Positions 12,521 to 24,752 of a stretch of 64,000 nt of DNA are shown here, piece by piece. The DNA comes from Oscarella lobularis (taxonomy: Eukaryota; Porifera; Homoscleromorpha; Homosclerophorida; Oscarellidae). A model generated the notes under the pieces. It saw nothing but the letters and a program-made list of their open reading frames with translations, was not told the DNA's origin and did not search any database. The translations under genes were made by a program, and so were the position numbers. Every line of letters starts with the position of its first letter. The first letter of the stretch is position 1. The stretch lies in assembly GCF_947507565.1 (NCBI RefSeq), contig NC_089180.1, positions 3,038,001 through 3,102,000 on the forward strand. The letters run 5' to 3'.

Positions 12521-13340
12521 TAGAGAAAGCCGAGACTGAACGTCACATTAAGATTTAAAAGGATGCTGCTGAGGACCAACACGATGTTGTAAATTCTGGA
12601 ATGCAGCTTCTTAGCACCGGTAAAGTACAAGTAAAAGCAAATAACTCTGACGATCCGACGAGATGCTTTGATCACAAATTCGCCAATATCTGTAATAAAT
12701 GAATAGCCGAGGAGGAAGATAGAGCTACGATTGGACTTTTGTTTTCTGCCAGCTTTGGTCCCACAGGAAGTGGACAAAAATATGCGTATTTCTGCCTGAA
12801 GAATGATATGTTTAGTTTCGATCGTATTGCTTGAAACTGTGGTTGTTTGTGGTGTTGTGCTTGCCATTTTAGGATGAGACCGCGTTGGATATTGCCTAGA
12901 ATAGCATTGGAAAAGAGCAGGAGCGATGCAAACGCCATGACAATAAGGAAAAATGTCCTCCTAAATTTCGCGTAGCAGATCGCGTTAGATGCCGATCTCT
13001 TCTGCAGCGTCAACGTTTACATCTGCATCTGCTACTTCTGTTGTCAGCAGCAACTGGTTAGCCTGCTGAAGCGCCGAAGGCATGACATTTTTACTCTACT
13101 AGTAGAAGCGACAATAGTAGAATTAGAAAGTTATCCGAGATCCGACTCAAAACTCTCATTATTGACTCAGTGTCTGACTTGCGAGCGCGAGCCCCACCAG
13201 ACCCTGGGATAATGCGCACACTCTACTTGTGTCTCAAGCCAATTAGAGCCAATTATATACGTCATCGCGAACAACAGCGACTGCGGCCGCGAACTGCTAG
13301 AGAGGGGTAGCCAAGTTGACGCCGAGACAGTAGCCTAGCA
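12521..13340. other. no recognised gene
   Basis: Minus-strand frames of 113 and 129 codons are hydrophobic but overlap each other in different frames and show no family signature. Confidence 0.4.
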
Positions 13341-13426
13341 AGCTAGGCCCTTCTCCTCTGATCCCACGCGACGTGAGCGGTGGTTACGCCCACCAGGTCA
13401 CGCGCGTAGGGCCTGGCTTGCGAGAC
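13341..13426. mobile_element. solo terminal hairpin of the CCAGGCCC family
   Basis: GGCCC at about 13,346 and AGGGCCTGGCTTGCGAG at 13,408-13,424 bracket a GC-rich loop. The outer part CTTGCGAG matches the outermost bases of the other hairpin-ended elements here (CCTGG-ctTGCGAGgctag). It appears to be an isolated end or a very small derivative. Confidence 0.5.
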
Positions 13427-13884
13427 AGCACTCTCAACTTCGTCTAAACATTCGTCTAAACATAGGCAGAGATTAAGGAGAGACCAACTGTAAACGTCAG
13501 CGAAGAACGTATAGGTAAAGAGCATCCAATAAGAAACCCATACAGGCGAGCGTCCCTACAATTGCAAGGTCTGAAGCAAGGCGTTCGCAGATAGCTCGAC
13601 GCCCACAAAACATTTTCGAATACACTCCGGCGAATAGCAGTACCAGTGCCAAATCTGCGAACTCAGCTTTTCCCAGTAGAGAAATCTTAATCGTAATATG
13701 CGCATTTACGGCCATTACAAGTGAACTATACACGCTCGTTTCCACGTCAACTCTATTTTGACATATTTATCAGCGCTTGTGATAAATAACCGCCGCAGTA
13801 CCGGAGTGTATTGATTTTTGTATACCCTATTGTGTCCATACGTCATGATGCGCGGGCAAAAAGGCGTAGAAGGGGTGAAAACAA

Positions 13885-13950
13885 ACCAGACCCTTTCTCG
13901 CAGGAACGGAGCATCCAAAGGATTAGGGTTTAACCCTAACCTAGGTGAAA
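13885..13950. repeat. half transposon hairpin beside a head-to-head telomere-like motif
   Basis: CCAGACCCTTTCTCGCAGG with CGGAGCATCC copies the arm of the 59.41-kb terminal hairpin but lacks the return arm. Immediately after it comes TTAGGGTTTAACCCTAACC, two telomere-type repeats facing each other. Confidence 0.55.
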
Positions 13951-15400
13951 CCTAGGGCAACGAGTTTGCAATCTTGAATAAAAAGTCGTTTCCGTGAATA
14001 AGAAACAATTGTCACGCCATTCCAGAGTTTTTCTATGCTACTCGCGATCGAGCTCAAACCGGTAAAAACCCAAAAAATTTTAGGAGACTGTTAACCGGTA
14101 CGGTCGTCTTCAAGTGCGTCTCCCGATGAAAAACGGTCAGGAATAAGTGAGTTACCCCAAAATGCTTCAACCAATGACAGAATTTAAGTGCAATGTTGAA
14201 AAAAGCCGTACCGCACGCTGCAAATGCACTTTAATGAAGTGCATCTATGCTACATGCATGCGTTGAACCCATCTTGTGCGACAAAGATCTTTCAATTTTA
14301 GAACTTTAGATGTTTGTGCAAACTTTGATATAGCTTTTCAAATAACGTCGGCAAAAGAATTAGCGATACAATTCGCGAAAAGTTCACGATTTGTCAGAAA
14401 GTCGCTCATCAAAGAACGGGAAGCGGCAAGTTAGCAAAGAGCAAATAAAAAGCGATGACAATGGCGAGCACGGCTACTTAAACAACGGCAATGGTGGCGC
14501 ATTTTGTAGCGAGAGGTGTGCTATTGTGATACCAAGTAAGTGTATTTAGGTAAATAGCGTGGTATGCTATAAAAATATCAAAGTTAATTCGAAATGAACG
14601 TATGAATAGCGTGTCCTCTTTCGCTGTAACGTTGTTTTCGCTGGTCCAAGAGAGACCACTTTCTCATACGTGAAAGTTCTTTTTCGTACCGAGCTTAATA
14701 CAGTATCAGAAATTTTACCTTTTTGACAATATTCTACTTTACAGCACTGTCTACTGAGTTCTTAGTGTTATCTTTTTTCGTTAAGATGAAAATTGGCCGA
14801 GCTCTTTTGGAGTTGTATGTCTTGGTAGCGCTAAAGGTTCTTCACCCAAGAATATTGCGTTTTGAATTTTCCAAGCTCTGTTTATTTCGCTCATCATTTT
14901 TTGCGTCTACATCGCGTGAGATCGCTCATCTTCCGTTGCGTACGCGGCGTGCAACCAGGGCTGACTCTTTAGCTGGCAAGGGACGCTAGACTAACGGCTA
15001 AATACGTCCAGTGTATAGCAAGAACGTATTTATAAGTAAATCGGTTGTAGCCATAGACGATAAGCTCACAAGATTGACTTGGTTTTGCCCACTGGTTGTG
15101 TAGACTCTATAGATCAAAGTAGTGTATTGTGCCGAAAATGTGTCTTAGTCTGCAATGGTATTTGTAATGGTATTCGAAATTCCATCATAGCTGTAAAATA
15201 CAGTATGCGTTTGGCTAATCTAAAGGCACATTAACCTTTATCACAGTAGGTTTCTGTTATGCTTTGTCTTTGTAATTCATCTGAATAACGCCATTATTAG
15301 ACATGGATAAAGGAGAAATCCAAGTCAACCGAGAAAAAGTAAAACTTTTCTAAATTATAATCTTATTGATTTACGTAGAAAGGGATGCACTAAAAAAGAT
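13951..15400. other. no recognised gene
   Basis: Only short frames; the longest (14,723-14,989, +) shows no domain. Confidence 0.45.
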
Positions 15401-15599
15401 ACCGTATAGCGCAAAATATTCGCGAGAGACAACATTCGCGAATTTGCCTAGGAAGGAACTTCGCGAGGAAAACTTTCGCGGTTGTCAGGGCCCTACTTAT
15501 GCTGTTTGTAAAAATCTAAAATTTTGCGACAAAAAACTTTCGCAAAGGGAAAAAAATTTCGCAAAAGTTTTCTCTCGCGAATATTTTGCGCTATACGGT
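15401..15599. mobile_element. 199-bp hairpin MITE
   Basis: The ends are 28-bp perfect inverted repeats starting ACCGTATAGCGCAAAATATT and continuing CGCGAGAG; the interior is rich in TTCGCGAA-like palindromes. The overlapping 132-codon open frame is a by-product of this element and is not a gene. No clear target duplication is visible. Confidence 0.8.
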
Positions 15600-16488
15600 G
15601 TCCGTGATGTAAATTATTTTATAAACTGTGGTAACGCATTTTATGAGCTTGCTGGCTTGTTCTCAGCACTTGCTTGCTTCCTGGTTTGGTACACAACAAG
15701 ACTGAATCTCTATTACGTTGACGACGTCAATTGGACGCTAATCTGGAAATGGGACAATACGTGAATAAATTACTAACTTACTTTTCCGCTTATCGTCTAT
15801 AGGTTAGCGAATTCTGGTGCATTCCTGTTCAATTGAGGTTGATTGTTGCGAGTCTTTGCTTTTCAGACAAATATAAATCTGGTTATTGCAGTTTAATCTT
15901 CTTTAGCGCGCTCAAAGAGGCTTTTAAAAAAATTTCAGAAGTTGGGCGGTTAAGGAGTTGAAAGATTGAGAGGATGAGAGATTAAGGATTTATAGCTGTT
16001 TTCTTCCCGTTTCTTCCTGCTCCTTGATCTTTTTCTATTTGCTTGCTAAATTTATTACAGAAAATTGATCTCGCAGATCAGGCATATTATTTCATTTTTT
16101 ACCTTTGGATTAAAGCTCAATAGGCTTTTAAAGAATACGTTAAAAAATTAAAAAACAGATGCGTTGCATAGTTGGCGAGTCGTGAATATCGGCTATTTGC
16201 TCAATTAAACGTTTTTGCTGCGCGATGCCAAAACTCGATCAAAACGCAGCTGAGAAAACAATTAAGCAACACCAAGAAAAAGGTCCCTTCCACGTCGCAA
16301 GTGTGCTTGGCTGAATTAAAAGAGCCAGTCAAAAAAGAAAACAAGACACGGCAAGTTCCTAATACGACAACACTATATGCAGAAAGTCATTTGAACGGAG
16401 GTACGCGTTGCATGCAGTTAAACAAACATACAGTCCCTTCTAAGTATATGTTACACAACTGCGGGGAGTGGGATACGCCGTTTAGAGT
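15600..16488. other. no gene seen
   Basis: AT-rich; a 106-codon frame (16,172-16,492, +) lies here without recognisable features. Confidence 0.4.
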
Positions 16489-16915
16489 TTGAGGAGGGGA
16501 GTTTGGCCCGAGGCGGAGCCGAGAGCCAATTGCGAGTCCATCAGGAGCGCGAATTCAAACGCGAATTTAACGCGGTCTGCTACTTTTCACCCGGTTGAGT
16601 GGTGTATACGCCGAGAAAAAACCACTCTAATAAGCGCTTCTGTTTGGCTCGCAACCTGGTGCCGTTATATAAGTAAAGATAAATGTGCAGAAAGGGAAAA
16701 CGACGACACTGACAGTGTTGGACCAGAGGAAAGAAAACAAATAATAAGAATTGGCTCAAACGTTTGCGGCGGAAATGCAGATATAGGCAGCCTCGCCGAT
16801 CCTTTCAGTCTTGTGATTCCGCTGATTAGACGGCGTTTGGAAGATGATTTCCTGTCTTAAGCGCTCAGCGCGTTTTAATTTGCTAAAAACACTTGTTCAC
16901 GGAAGATGGTAAAAA
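16489..16915 (+). other. 123-codon ORF overlapping the 7.1-kb dispersed repeat
   Basis: The frame 16,489-16,860 ends with GPEERKQIIRIGSNVCGGNA and then IPLIRRRLEDDFLS before TAA. Its last ~40 codons match the repeat at 7081-7280 in frame. This suggests a multicopy protein-coding unit whose family I cannot name. The N-terminal half has no match within the window. Confidence 0.35.
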
Positions 16916-18540
16916 TTTGTGAGAAGCGAAAAATCACAGGTGCAACACGTTCGGCTAGGAGTTGTGGTTGACGTTGTCGTGAGAACCGGAGTCGTTTTGA
17001 CCGACCGCTGTCTCCTCCATGCACTGACCGAGGTTTGCTACTTATTCCCCAGGCGTTTTAACCAACACTGCTGTGCTAATATTGTTTACAAAGAATTGGG
17101 TCATCACGTGACCGTCTATGACGTTTTTATTAGCGACTTTCAGCAAAAAAACGAGACGAAGCTCTTAAAGACACGAGTTTTACGCACGTTTTAATCCTCG
17201 TCACGTCTTACTTTATTTCAACATGGCCTCACAAAGATGTTGAAAATTGAGTGGGAATGAAGCGTGCGTCTGTATTTTTCTGCTCTAGGACGTAGCAGAA
17301 AAAAACTCATTAAGACTTGCGCTGGGTTAATATAGCGCTCGTTATCTGTTACGTTTCGGTTTTCGGAGGATATTCAGTGGGCTGCTCGGTCTCTGAGTGA
17401 AGTGCTGTCATAATCTTGTAGAGACGCTGATTTCAATGCGTTTTGCAATCTAATGAATTCTGAATTGGATATTACTGTTGTTGAAAATGATGTGCTTATT
17501 CAAGGAATAATTTGTTATTGTTTTCAGCTCAGATCGAAATTGCTCTATTAACCGTTTCTCACGAGCAGTTTACCGCGACCCATTCTACAAACTATGGCTG
17601 CCGTAGAGCGTGCAAGACAGCATGGATTTCCCGTGTCCTTGCTAAGTGGATTATTTAATTAAGGCATTCAACGTCCGGGTTCGAAGTCAGACTGAATAGA
17701 GAGTAGGTATTGCCGAAATAAGAGATAGTGCCGCAAACAGCAAAAAAATAATGCGAGACACGCAACGTCATTGTTACGTAAACATACGTAACAATGACGT
17801 CGTGATCTTTTAGGCAAATGATTTTTTAGACAGGTCTCACAACACGTGAGTTAGAATAATTACTGTCATGGCAACAATTATTGTCTTCGCTTAGGCTTGC
17901 GGTCCGCACTCTGCTAGCCGTGCTAGATTTTGTTCCGCGGGGCCTATTGAGAAAAATGGGCTCGCGCGCGCACCTATGTACGCGTTTCCCTGTTGCTTTT
18001 GTCTGCGTTGATCTTGACGTCCTTCTCGATAGTTCGGCACGTGGGTTCAGCTTGTTACAAACAGCATAAAGCGTTTGATTTCCCAAGCCGTAATCACAAA
18101 AATGGCCTCCTTAGTAGCCGCCTACCTTTTAAATGCAGTTTTTTTGTCTACTGCATTACTTCTGCCAATATTAATGGATGCTCTGCTTGGTTCACTTTTT
18201 GTATTTAAGAATCCTCGTAAACCAATTGCCACCAGCAACTTGCTGATCAACAGCGAGCCACGCGATCACGCCCTCACTTCTTCCCTTACACGCTTCCCTT
18301 AAACTGGAGCAAAAGCCCTACGCTTCTCACTTTACAGGCCCCCCGTAACCGGAGGGAACGCCTAATCTTTTGGTTGTTGCCCAGCACCCGATGCACGACT
18401 GTCAAGGAACGTCATTCTTCCTTATTTATCAAACATGTAAATAGACAAAAATACATGTAGTGCATCTCACAAACACGGATGCAATCCTTTCAGACAGGAA
18501 AACTAACACGTTTGCCCGCAAGTAACTACTAAATGTTTTT
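16916..18540. other. no recognised gene
   Basis: Short overlapping frames on both strands, none recognisable. A perfect inverted repeat lies at 17,765-17,800. Confidence 0.4.
17765..17800. repeat. perfect 16-bp inverted repeat
   Basis: ACGTCATTGTTACGTA and its reverse complement are separated by only 4 bases, giving a tight hairpin or a tiny foldback element. Confidence 0.85.
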
Positions 18541-18547
18541 CTTGATA

Positions 18548-19070
18548 AAATTCGATCCTCTTGCAGTCGCCTCCTCCGGAATCGCCGCAACACTCTCAAC
18601 TGGCGGCAAAACGGCTCATTCTGTCTTTAAGCAACCGCTCAACATCTGTCGCTACGATCGTCCTACCTGCACCATTCAAAAGAATACAGCGATCCAGACT
18701 TCTACGCTTAGCCAAGGTGATTATATGGGACGAATGTACAATGGCCAACTAAAAGGCTCTCAAAGCACTAGATCGAAGTCTTCGCAAAATCCGCAAAACC
18801 GATGCGGTCATGGGAGGCTTACCACTCATACTAGCAAGAGACTTCAATTTAATACCGAAAAGCGCGAAAGCTAACAAAATCGCAGCCTGCCTGAAATCTT
18901 CCGCTTCCTTATGGCCCAAAGTCTGCACGCTTAGATTGAGAACGAATATGAGAGCGCATGTGTTTGGGGACGCTCAATCCGGCGCCTACGCAGATCTTCT
19001 CATGCAAATCAGAAACGGCGAAATCGCGATCGACCCGCAAGATGGCCTCATCAAACATTCCGTCAAGGAG
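18548..19070 (+). pseudogene. Helitron PIF1-family helicase fragment
   Basis: Reading across three frames recovers the PIF1/Helitron helicase core: LAVASSGIAATLSTGGKTAH (region following Walker A), LLRLAKVIIWDECTMAN (Walker B, DEC), then MGGLPLILARDF, KIAACLKSSASLWPKV and LRLRTNMRAHVFGD. The expected order of motifs is kept but the frame changes near 18,650 and 18,800. Walker A itself and the Rep nuclease domain are missing. Helitron helicases act in rolling-circle transposition. No matching 5' or 3' Helitron terminus is identified next to it. Confidence 0.75.
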
Positions 19071-19101
19071 TTACCATATGGTCAACATTCTATATATCGT
19101 T

Positions 19102-19118
19102 CCCCCGGAATCCGGGGG
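19102..19118. repeat. GC hairpin CCCCCGGAATCCGGGGG
   Basis: A perfect 17-base palindrome lies 30 bp after the helicase fragment. It resembles a Helitron 3' hairpin in position, but no CTRR follows closely. Confidence 0.5.
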
Positions 19119-19147
19119 TAGCGGCACACAAGAAGATAAAAAAAGTT

Positions 19148-19213
19148 CTCCAGACCCTTTCCCCTTGGTGAGAGTTAATATCACCAAGGAGGAAGGGTCT
19201 GGCTACGCGAGAC
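19148..19213. mobile_element. solo terminal hairpin of the CCAGACCC family
   Basis: CCAGACCC (19,150) and GGGTCTGG (19,195) enclose a second nested stem (CCTTGGTGA / TCACCAAGG), followed by ctacgcgagact. The layout matches the ends of the 54.6-59.5 kb transposon. Confidence 0.65.
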
Positions 19214-21392
19214 TAACGTAAGCTAATGTTTCTAAGTAAAGATTGGTGCCAAACTGGTCACTTGGGGCGAGTGCATCAATCTTTGCTGCAAATTTTCCAA
19301 TACGTACTCCTGCACATAAATATCGACGTCTGGAATTTGAATTCTGTTTTCCTTTTCTTCTTCGTTTTCTGGTTAGGCATTGGGACGGGCTGTTCTCTTG
19401 TGTAGATAACGACCGAGAGGCTATCCTCTTTCTTGGGGAATTGTGTATCAAATGATACTGAAAGTGTTAGCAAACACCTAAATACTCAAAATTGATAAAA
19501 CACGAAGTATGACTATGTACAAATAAAAAGCTAAAAATATTTCAATACACTGCAAAGGATAAAAATTAAAAACAAACATTTAGTACACTCTACAGAAGAT
19601 CGTTTCCCAGATTTTATCCGCATCGTTTTGACAGTCTATCAACTCGGGGTTCAAAGCCTCGGAAGCCTTCTTGGCCGCACTTACCAAAAGACCTGAAACG
19701 TTGTGCAATCGATTGATTTTTTTTTCTATCAGGCGTACTTTCAGTGGACATTTGAACAACCCAAGGAGACGGATCTCCAGGTTTGGACAGTTCACATAAG
19801 AGGTCAAATTAATTGTACGTTTTTGCTGAAAATAAGCCATCTAACGTAATTAGGCAGTGCGATGCAAATAGGCTTTTAAAATTGGAGTAAAAAGAATCAA
19901 ATAGCGCACTGAGGGCGTTTGGAAATCACATGATAGATCACAAAACTATCATTATCTTGTAACTCTCCCAAGAGAAACACTAACTTCAGCGAGGCTTCAA
20001 ACGACCAAGTCTTGCTCTTCAAAGAAACAATCTCAAACTCATTTTACTTATACGAGAAATCTGAAATGTATCAAAAATAAGCAGTTTGTTTCTGAACAAT
20101 CTATTCTTCTCTAACGATTTTCATTGCGCCACAACTCCTTCGCCTTTTGCGGCGCACTCAACGGCGTAACACTCGTTCTAGACTGACTAAAATTCGGAAA
20201 TTTGGACCCGGATTGCTTACCAAGTTTACTGTTTTTGGATAACAAAATTGCGCCAATTGCGCATGCTCACTTTTGTGTTCTGTAATACATATTTGCGAGA
20301 TTTTTCATGCACACATTTTAGGCGATTTTGTCGCTACTATCAATTACCACGTTTTCAAAATCTGAAAAATTAGCTTGTCACTAACAATTTGGTAAATAAA
20401 AATCAAAGTTGTTTTGCCTTTCGGCATCCCTTCTCTTCGATTTTCCTGGTCGCTCTCTGTCGATCCCGGACTGGCTCCCCAAATTGTTACGATTTCCCGT
20501 CCGTAGGTCGTCGTAACTCGGGTGATCGAGTGGTCGTCGTAGGATGTAACTCTTTATTCCCAGACAACGAGGTCTCTCTCACGCCACACCCACTTAACTA
20601 AACCCCGTATCCGAATTAACACAAATCGTGCAAGCAAATCCCAACAATTTTCATTGGAGTTTCATCTTATTAACAGACTTCTCTGTTCACCATACTCTTT
20701 TATCTTAGCTTCTAGATTTGGTCCTAATTCGCGTACAGAAGTATAGTGTGTGAAGACTGCACTACTGTAAGGTAGCCATGTCTAACAGTGCGAGTTTGTA
20801 GTAAGCTGAGAGAGTTTTCTCAGCAATGAATCGAATAATGACGCCCATTCGAAACCGATTGAAGAGCGAAACATTGGATAACTTACTCCGAAAATCGATG
20901 AATGGCCCCCAGCGTCAAATTGGAATCATGTTCCAACAGCACTACTCTGGCAGTCGCAGGGTAACAGACGAATAAGGTTGGCAATAGGTTCGAGATACTT
21001 TGGCGATTTCACTGAGGGCTCCTCCAGCGGAGAGCGACTAGTGGCTGCTAGGACTCAGGAGTACTTTACTATATGTATGTTGAGTCTTTTTGTAATGCAT
21101 GATACTTTGTCGTTTCTTCCCTTCTCACGGCGTACCACGAGTCCACAACCACGACTAGTAAACGCGACAGTTGGACTGGAGCTAGCCTCTTTCGACGGAG
21201 TGGAGAATTCCTAAAATTTTTACTGAGCGGGTGGATAAAATCTCACACAAGTGGAGTGAATCCACCCGCTAGGAGCCTAGCGAGAACCTTGGTCGATATC
21301 ACATGCTCTACTAATACATGCGCTTTGCTCTAATAGTACTAGATGTGCATTAATTAAGTGAGCGAGAAGCTGTATTTAATGATTCTCCTTTT
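19214..21392. other. no recognised gene
   Basis: Frames of up to 86 codons on both strands without known domains. Sequence around 20,490-20,580 (repeated gtcgtcgta) has an LTR-like feel but no partner repeat is found in the window. Confidence 0.4.
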
Positions 21393-22099
21393 CTAGCCTC
21401 GCGTAGCCAGGCCCCTCCTCCCTGATCTCCCGTATAAACACGGGGGAGAGAAGGGCCTGGTACTTCTAAGGTGTGAAAGGTCACGTGGGAACCCCCTTTG
21501 GTGGCAGCGGTCAGTCATGTGCTTCTTTAAATACTTGTCTTAACACCAGGGTAGTATCGCCCTCGTGCACTCGTGCTTAGGTCTCGTGCAGGACCCTGGC
21601 TCTTGTGTCTTCGCTAGCGCACTTCGCTTGCAGGACCGCGTCTATCAAAATAGAGTTGCAACTGGGAACCTTTGCTTGCGACGTACCATAGAAGGACTTT
21701 TAGCTCCCGCACTTTCGTTTAGGGCAGTTAGATGCCATCATGAGCATAGCGAGGGTGGTAGTGGAACGTAATGTTCTCGCAGCCTACATGACACCGAAAA
21801 GAGGACACCATGTTGAAAAGAGACAACTGCGAATCTGCCTACCAAGCGACACGATCTTTGTAAAAACCTGTTCGGTGAGTGCGCTAGCGAAGAGAAGCAC
21901 GGGAGCCAGGGTCCTGCACGAGACGTGAGCACGAGATACTACCTTGGTGTTAAGACAAGTGTTTAAAGAAGCACATGACTGACCGCTGTTTCCAAAGGGG
22001 TCCCACGTGACCTTTTCGCACCTTAGAAGTACCAGGCCCTCCTCCCCTACCGTGTTTATACGGAAGATCAGGGAGAAGGGACTGGATTGCGAGGCTAGC
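21393..22099. mobile_element. 706-bp MITE with ~240-bp TIRs and terminal hairpins
   Basis: The element starts ctagcctcgc and ends gcgaggctag. Just inside each end lies a hairpin: CCAGGCCC (21,407) with GGGCCTGG (21,453) on the left, CCAGGCCC (22,032) with GGGACTGG (22,078) on the right. Inverted similarity then continues inward for roughly 240 bp (for example catgtgcttctttaaatact on the left and its complement on the right). It has no coding capacity. The end architecture is the same as that of the autonomous element at 54,599-59,471, so it is plausibly a non-autonomous relative. No target duplication could be fixed because the ends are palindromic around CTAG. Confidence 0.75.
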
Positions 22100-22131
22100 T
22101 GAACTATTCTTTCAAGTCGTGGTTTACCGTC

Positions 22132-22400
22132 ATGGAATCTGTGAAAGACGCCCAAGAACAGCAATCGTCTTCAAAGGCGCCGGATACTCCTCCTCCTCAC
22201 GTCCACTCGTCACCTGATCCGCCTTTGTCTCCTTGCGAATCTTTGGCTGGATTTTCGCTGCCGGCAAAATTTCCAACAGTAGTGGAAGTAGCTCTAGAGA
22301 AGAAACAGTACCTCGTTGGAAAAGAGTGCGACCAGTTTGTGCAGACTATTGCACATGCAATGCTAGCGAAAACGAAATACCCCACGGCTGGCGACTACGA
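22132..22400 (+). pseudogene. SAMD3-like N-terminal domain fragment
   Basis: From the ATG at 22,132 a Ser/Pro-rich leader leads into FSLPAKFPTVVEVALEKKQY and FVQTIAHAMLAKTKYPTAGD. This resembles the conserved block in multicopy sterile-alpha-motif-domain-containing-3-like proteins of invertebrates. The frame leaves this similarity near 22,400 and runs into gypsy sequence, so it is a truncated piece. Confidence 0.4.
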
Positions 22401-22469
22401 AATACAGTGTAGTTGCACATTGCATCATTACAACTTATCCATTCTTGAGCTAACCAATACTCAAAACTG

Positions 22470-23080
22470 TCAGAGATCCCACCGGACGATTGGCGCTCTG
22501 GCTGATGACTCTGAGCGAATATCAGTGGGAAGTGGTGCACAAGTCGGGCAAGGAGCACGCAAACGCCGATGCCCCATCGAGGCAGCCGGTCGACTCGACG
22601 GCTGGTTCAACAGCCAAAAGAGACGGAACTCATAGGTTGGAGGAGCTGTTGCCGCCTATCGAGAACGAGAGGTCTATGCCGACGCTTGCAGCCGTCGGCA
22701 TTCAGCCGAGGTGGCCGCCGAGCGAGCTGGCTTATTGGCCGTGTCCGAGAGTTACTCCGTGAAGACCAAACACCGAACCGCAGAAATTGGAAAGCTACGT
22801 CGCAGGAGCGCCGATTACTCCAGGTGCTCGTTCTGCGCGACGACGTCGTCTTTAGACGAGTCGAATTGCGTACGGGAGCCAAAGTCAAAATAAAACGAGT
22901 ACTGGTGGTGCCGCGAACGATGATTCAACAGATCCTGTAGGATGCGCACGACGTTGTCGGGGATTTGGGCGAGGAAAAGGCGCTTAATAAGATCGGAGAG
23001 AAAAAGTGGCGATTTTTTTGGCTGAAAACGCTGCCATCGCCTCGAGAATTCGTAAAAACGCGAAATGAACCACCTTAGAG
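22470..23080 (+). pseudogene. Ty3/gypsy pol fragment (RNase H end and integrase zinc region)
   Basis: The first frame gives LALWLMTLSEYQWEVVHKSG and KEHANADAPSRQP, the end of a gypsy RNase H domain. After a frame change, VLRDDVVFRRVELRTGAKVK and VPRTMIQQIL are followed by DAHDVVGDLGEEKALNKI, the H2C2 zinc-binding region of the integrase. The protease, RT and integrase core are absent, and there is a frameshift near 22,750 and a stop near 22,940. Confidence 0.75.
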
Positions 23081-23505
23081 TGTGCTGGCAGAAATGACGA
23101 CCGGTTGATCGAAGTGGAACACCGACCGAATATGAAGAGAAACTGACATCTAGAAAAGTAAAAGCCGGCAGAATTAGGAGACGGACTGCACCACAAACCG
23201 GGAAAAATTATTAAAAGCCGGCTCTAAAGTTGAAAACGGCTGAAATGAAAACATGCGGAAAATAGATCACGATTATTACTCGCAACATGCGAAGAAAGAC
23301 GGGAATGAGTCGAAAATGAACGCGGAGAAGCGACGCCAAGAAAGCAAGGAAAAGGTCAGGTGACGCGTGTGACGTCACGAATGGCGTCGAGCGCCGATAT
23401 CCTTGAGAGAGGTCTCGGAGGGAAACAAAAGCGAATGGCGATGCAGAACGACTCGAAAACTGCGCTCGGGGATTCGAGAGTAGGGTCATTCTTTCGCTAG
23501 AAGCA
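23081..23505. other. no gene seen
   Basis: Nothing recognisable between the gypsy fragment and the Tigger-like fragment. Confidence 0.4.
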
Positions 23506-23509
23506 AATG

Positions 23510-23710
23510 GAGAGAACGTGTCGAAGACGACAAAAAAGCACGGCGTGCATCTTCGTGTTGTCCAGCAATGGAATCAGCAGAAAGAAAATTTGTCGGACGC
23601 CGCTAAATCGCGTAATACGTCTACAGGGAAGCGAAGACGCTTATCTCATTCAAGTTCAACCGCTTGCAAATTTCCTCATGTTTAAACTGCCCTTGGTCAA
23701 AGTTTGGTGA
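23510..23710 (+). pseudogene. pogo/Tigger N-terminal helix-turn-helix fragment
   Basis: One frame reads KTTKKHGVHLRVVQQWNQQK, then ENLSDAAKSRNTSTGKRRR. This matches the pattern of pogo-type helix-turn-helix DNA-binding domains (a recognition helix ending in W-x-x-Q-K/R, then a basic glycine/arginine linker). No DDE catalytic domain follows. Confidence 0.45.
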
Positions 23711-24348
23711 ATGAATAAAAAAGTTTTGACGCGATCAAATCACAGTAGACTGCTCTTTTGTGCAGAGAAAGGCAAAAGAATTGTTCGAAGAAATCAAGGT
23801 ACCTTAGCGGAAAGACGATTTAATTAAAGCATCTTAGGAATGACTTGACCGTTTCCTCAAGCGAAACAAACTCTGTTCCCGCGTTGTTATTTCAGAAGAG
23901 CAAAAAGTTCCTCCTAATACGCACGGCATTGCAAACTGTAATAAAAAGCCACTCTGGTTTGACATTCCAGCAAACCGCACGATTGATTTTCGAGGGGTAA
24001 AACAGTCGCATCAAAAAAAAGGAAAGATATTATGTTTTCTCTTCTTGAAAAGTACGTAAGCGTAAGTGTAATTAACCAAATAATATTATTTATGTTAACA
24101 TTATTATTAAGCATACTGATAATTTTTCACGTTCAATGCCGACTTTGGTGTTTTTTTCCTTTTCGCTGAGAGACGTACTCTTTAGTGTACGCAATCGTCC
24201 AACTTTCTGCGATGCCCGTGGTACCGAACAATGGCTCTTAGAGTTCAGCTTTCAAGGCAAATATATGGCTGCAAGGAAGTTTAAGAGTTCGATTAAATTT
24301 GCATTCACAAACTTATTTTCAGCTTACACGTTGTGCAAGCAGAAAGTA
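23711..24348. other. no gene seen
   Basis: AT-rich, no recognised features. Confidence 0.45.
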
Positions 24349-24573
24349 CTATAGCCCAGCTTCGGAGGCGAACAGCGGCCAATACAGATAATTTTTGTTT
24401 TGCTCAATTTTTTTGGTGAGTAGTTGATGATTAGTGATCAGTTTGAAATGTCGGCCGTAGAGATAGATGTAAAATTTCTTTACTCCAAAAATTTTATTAA
24501 GAGCTTCTTTATCAATTTGTGAGACTACACTTGATGACGAGGATTTCAACAAGCCCAGGGCTCCTGAGCACAT
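24349..24573 (-). pseudogene. Ty3/gypsy RNase H fragment
   Basis: On the minus strand IDKEALNKIFGVKKFYIYLY then GRHFKLITNHQLLTKKIEQN is a typical gypsy RNase H core; the usual TDH is here TNH. It starts and stops abruptly. A decayed relative lies at 11,822-12,000. Confidence 0.7.
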
Positions 24574-24752
24574 TAAGCCGACTCGGCCCTAACTGTAGAG
24601 TGAAAAAAGAGAAATCGAATATTAAATATTTATAGAGCCTCATCTTTTCTAGAGTCTCGTTTTTCTTTTTTCAAATTAGGCAGTCTTATTGTGTGTTCGA
24701 TGTTCATTATTAATATTTATTTTTTTGTTATTTATTTCATTTATTATTAGAA

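Noticed and set aside
13343-13918. Minus-strand hydrophobic frames that look like membrane segments
   Set aside because: Three short overlapping frames with no family match, partly formed by a transposon hairpin; no support for a gene.
15366-15764. 132-codon open frame
   Set aside because: Half of it lies in a 199-bp hairpin MITE and the rest is unremarkable.
17660-17700. GGGTTCGAAGTC, resembling a tRNA B box
   Set aside because: No A box at the right distance and no acceptor stem pairing; no tRNA gene can be supported in the window.
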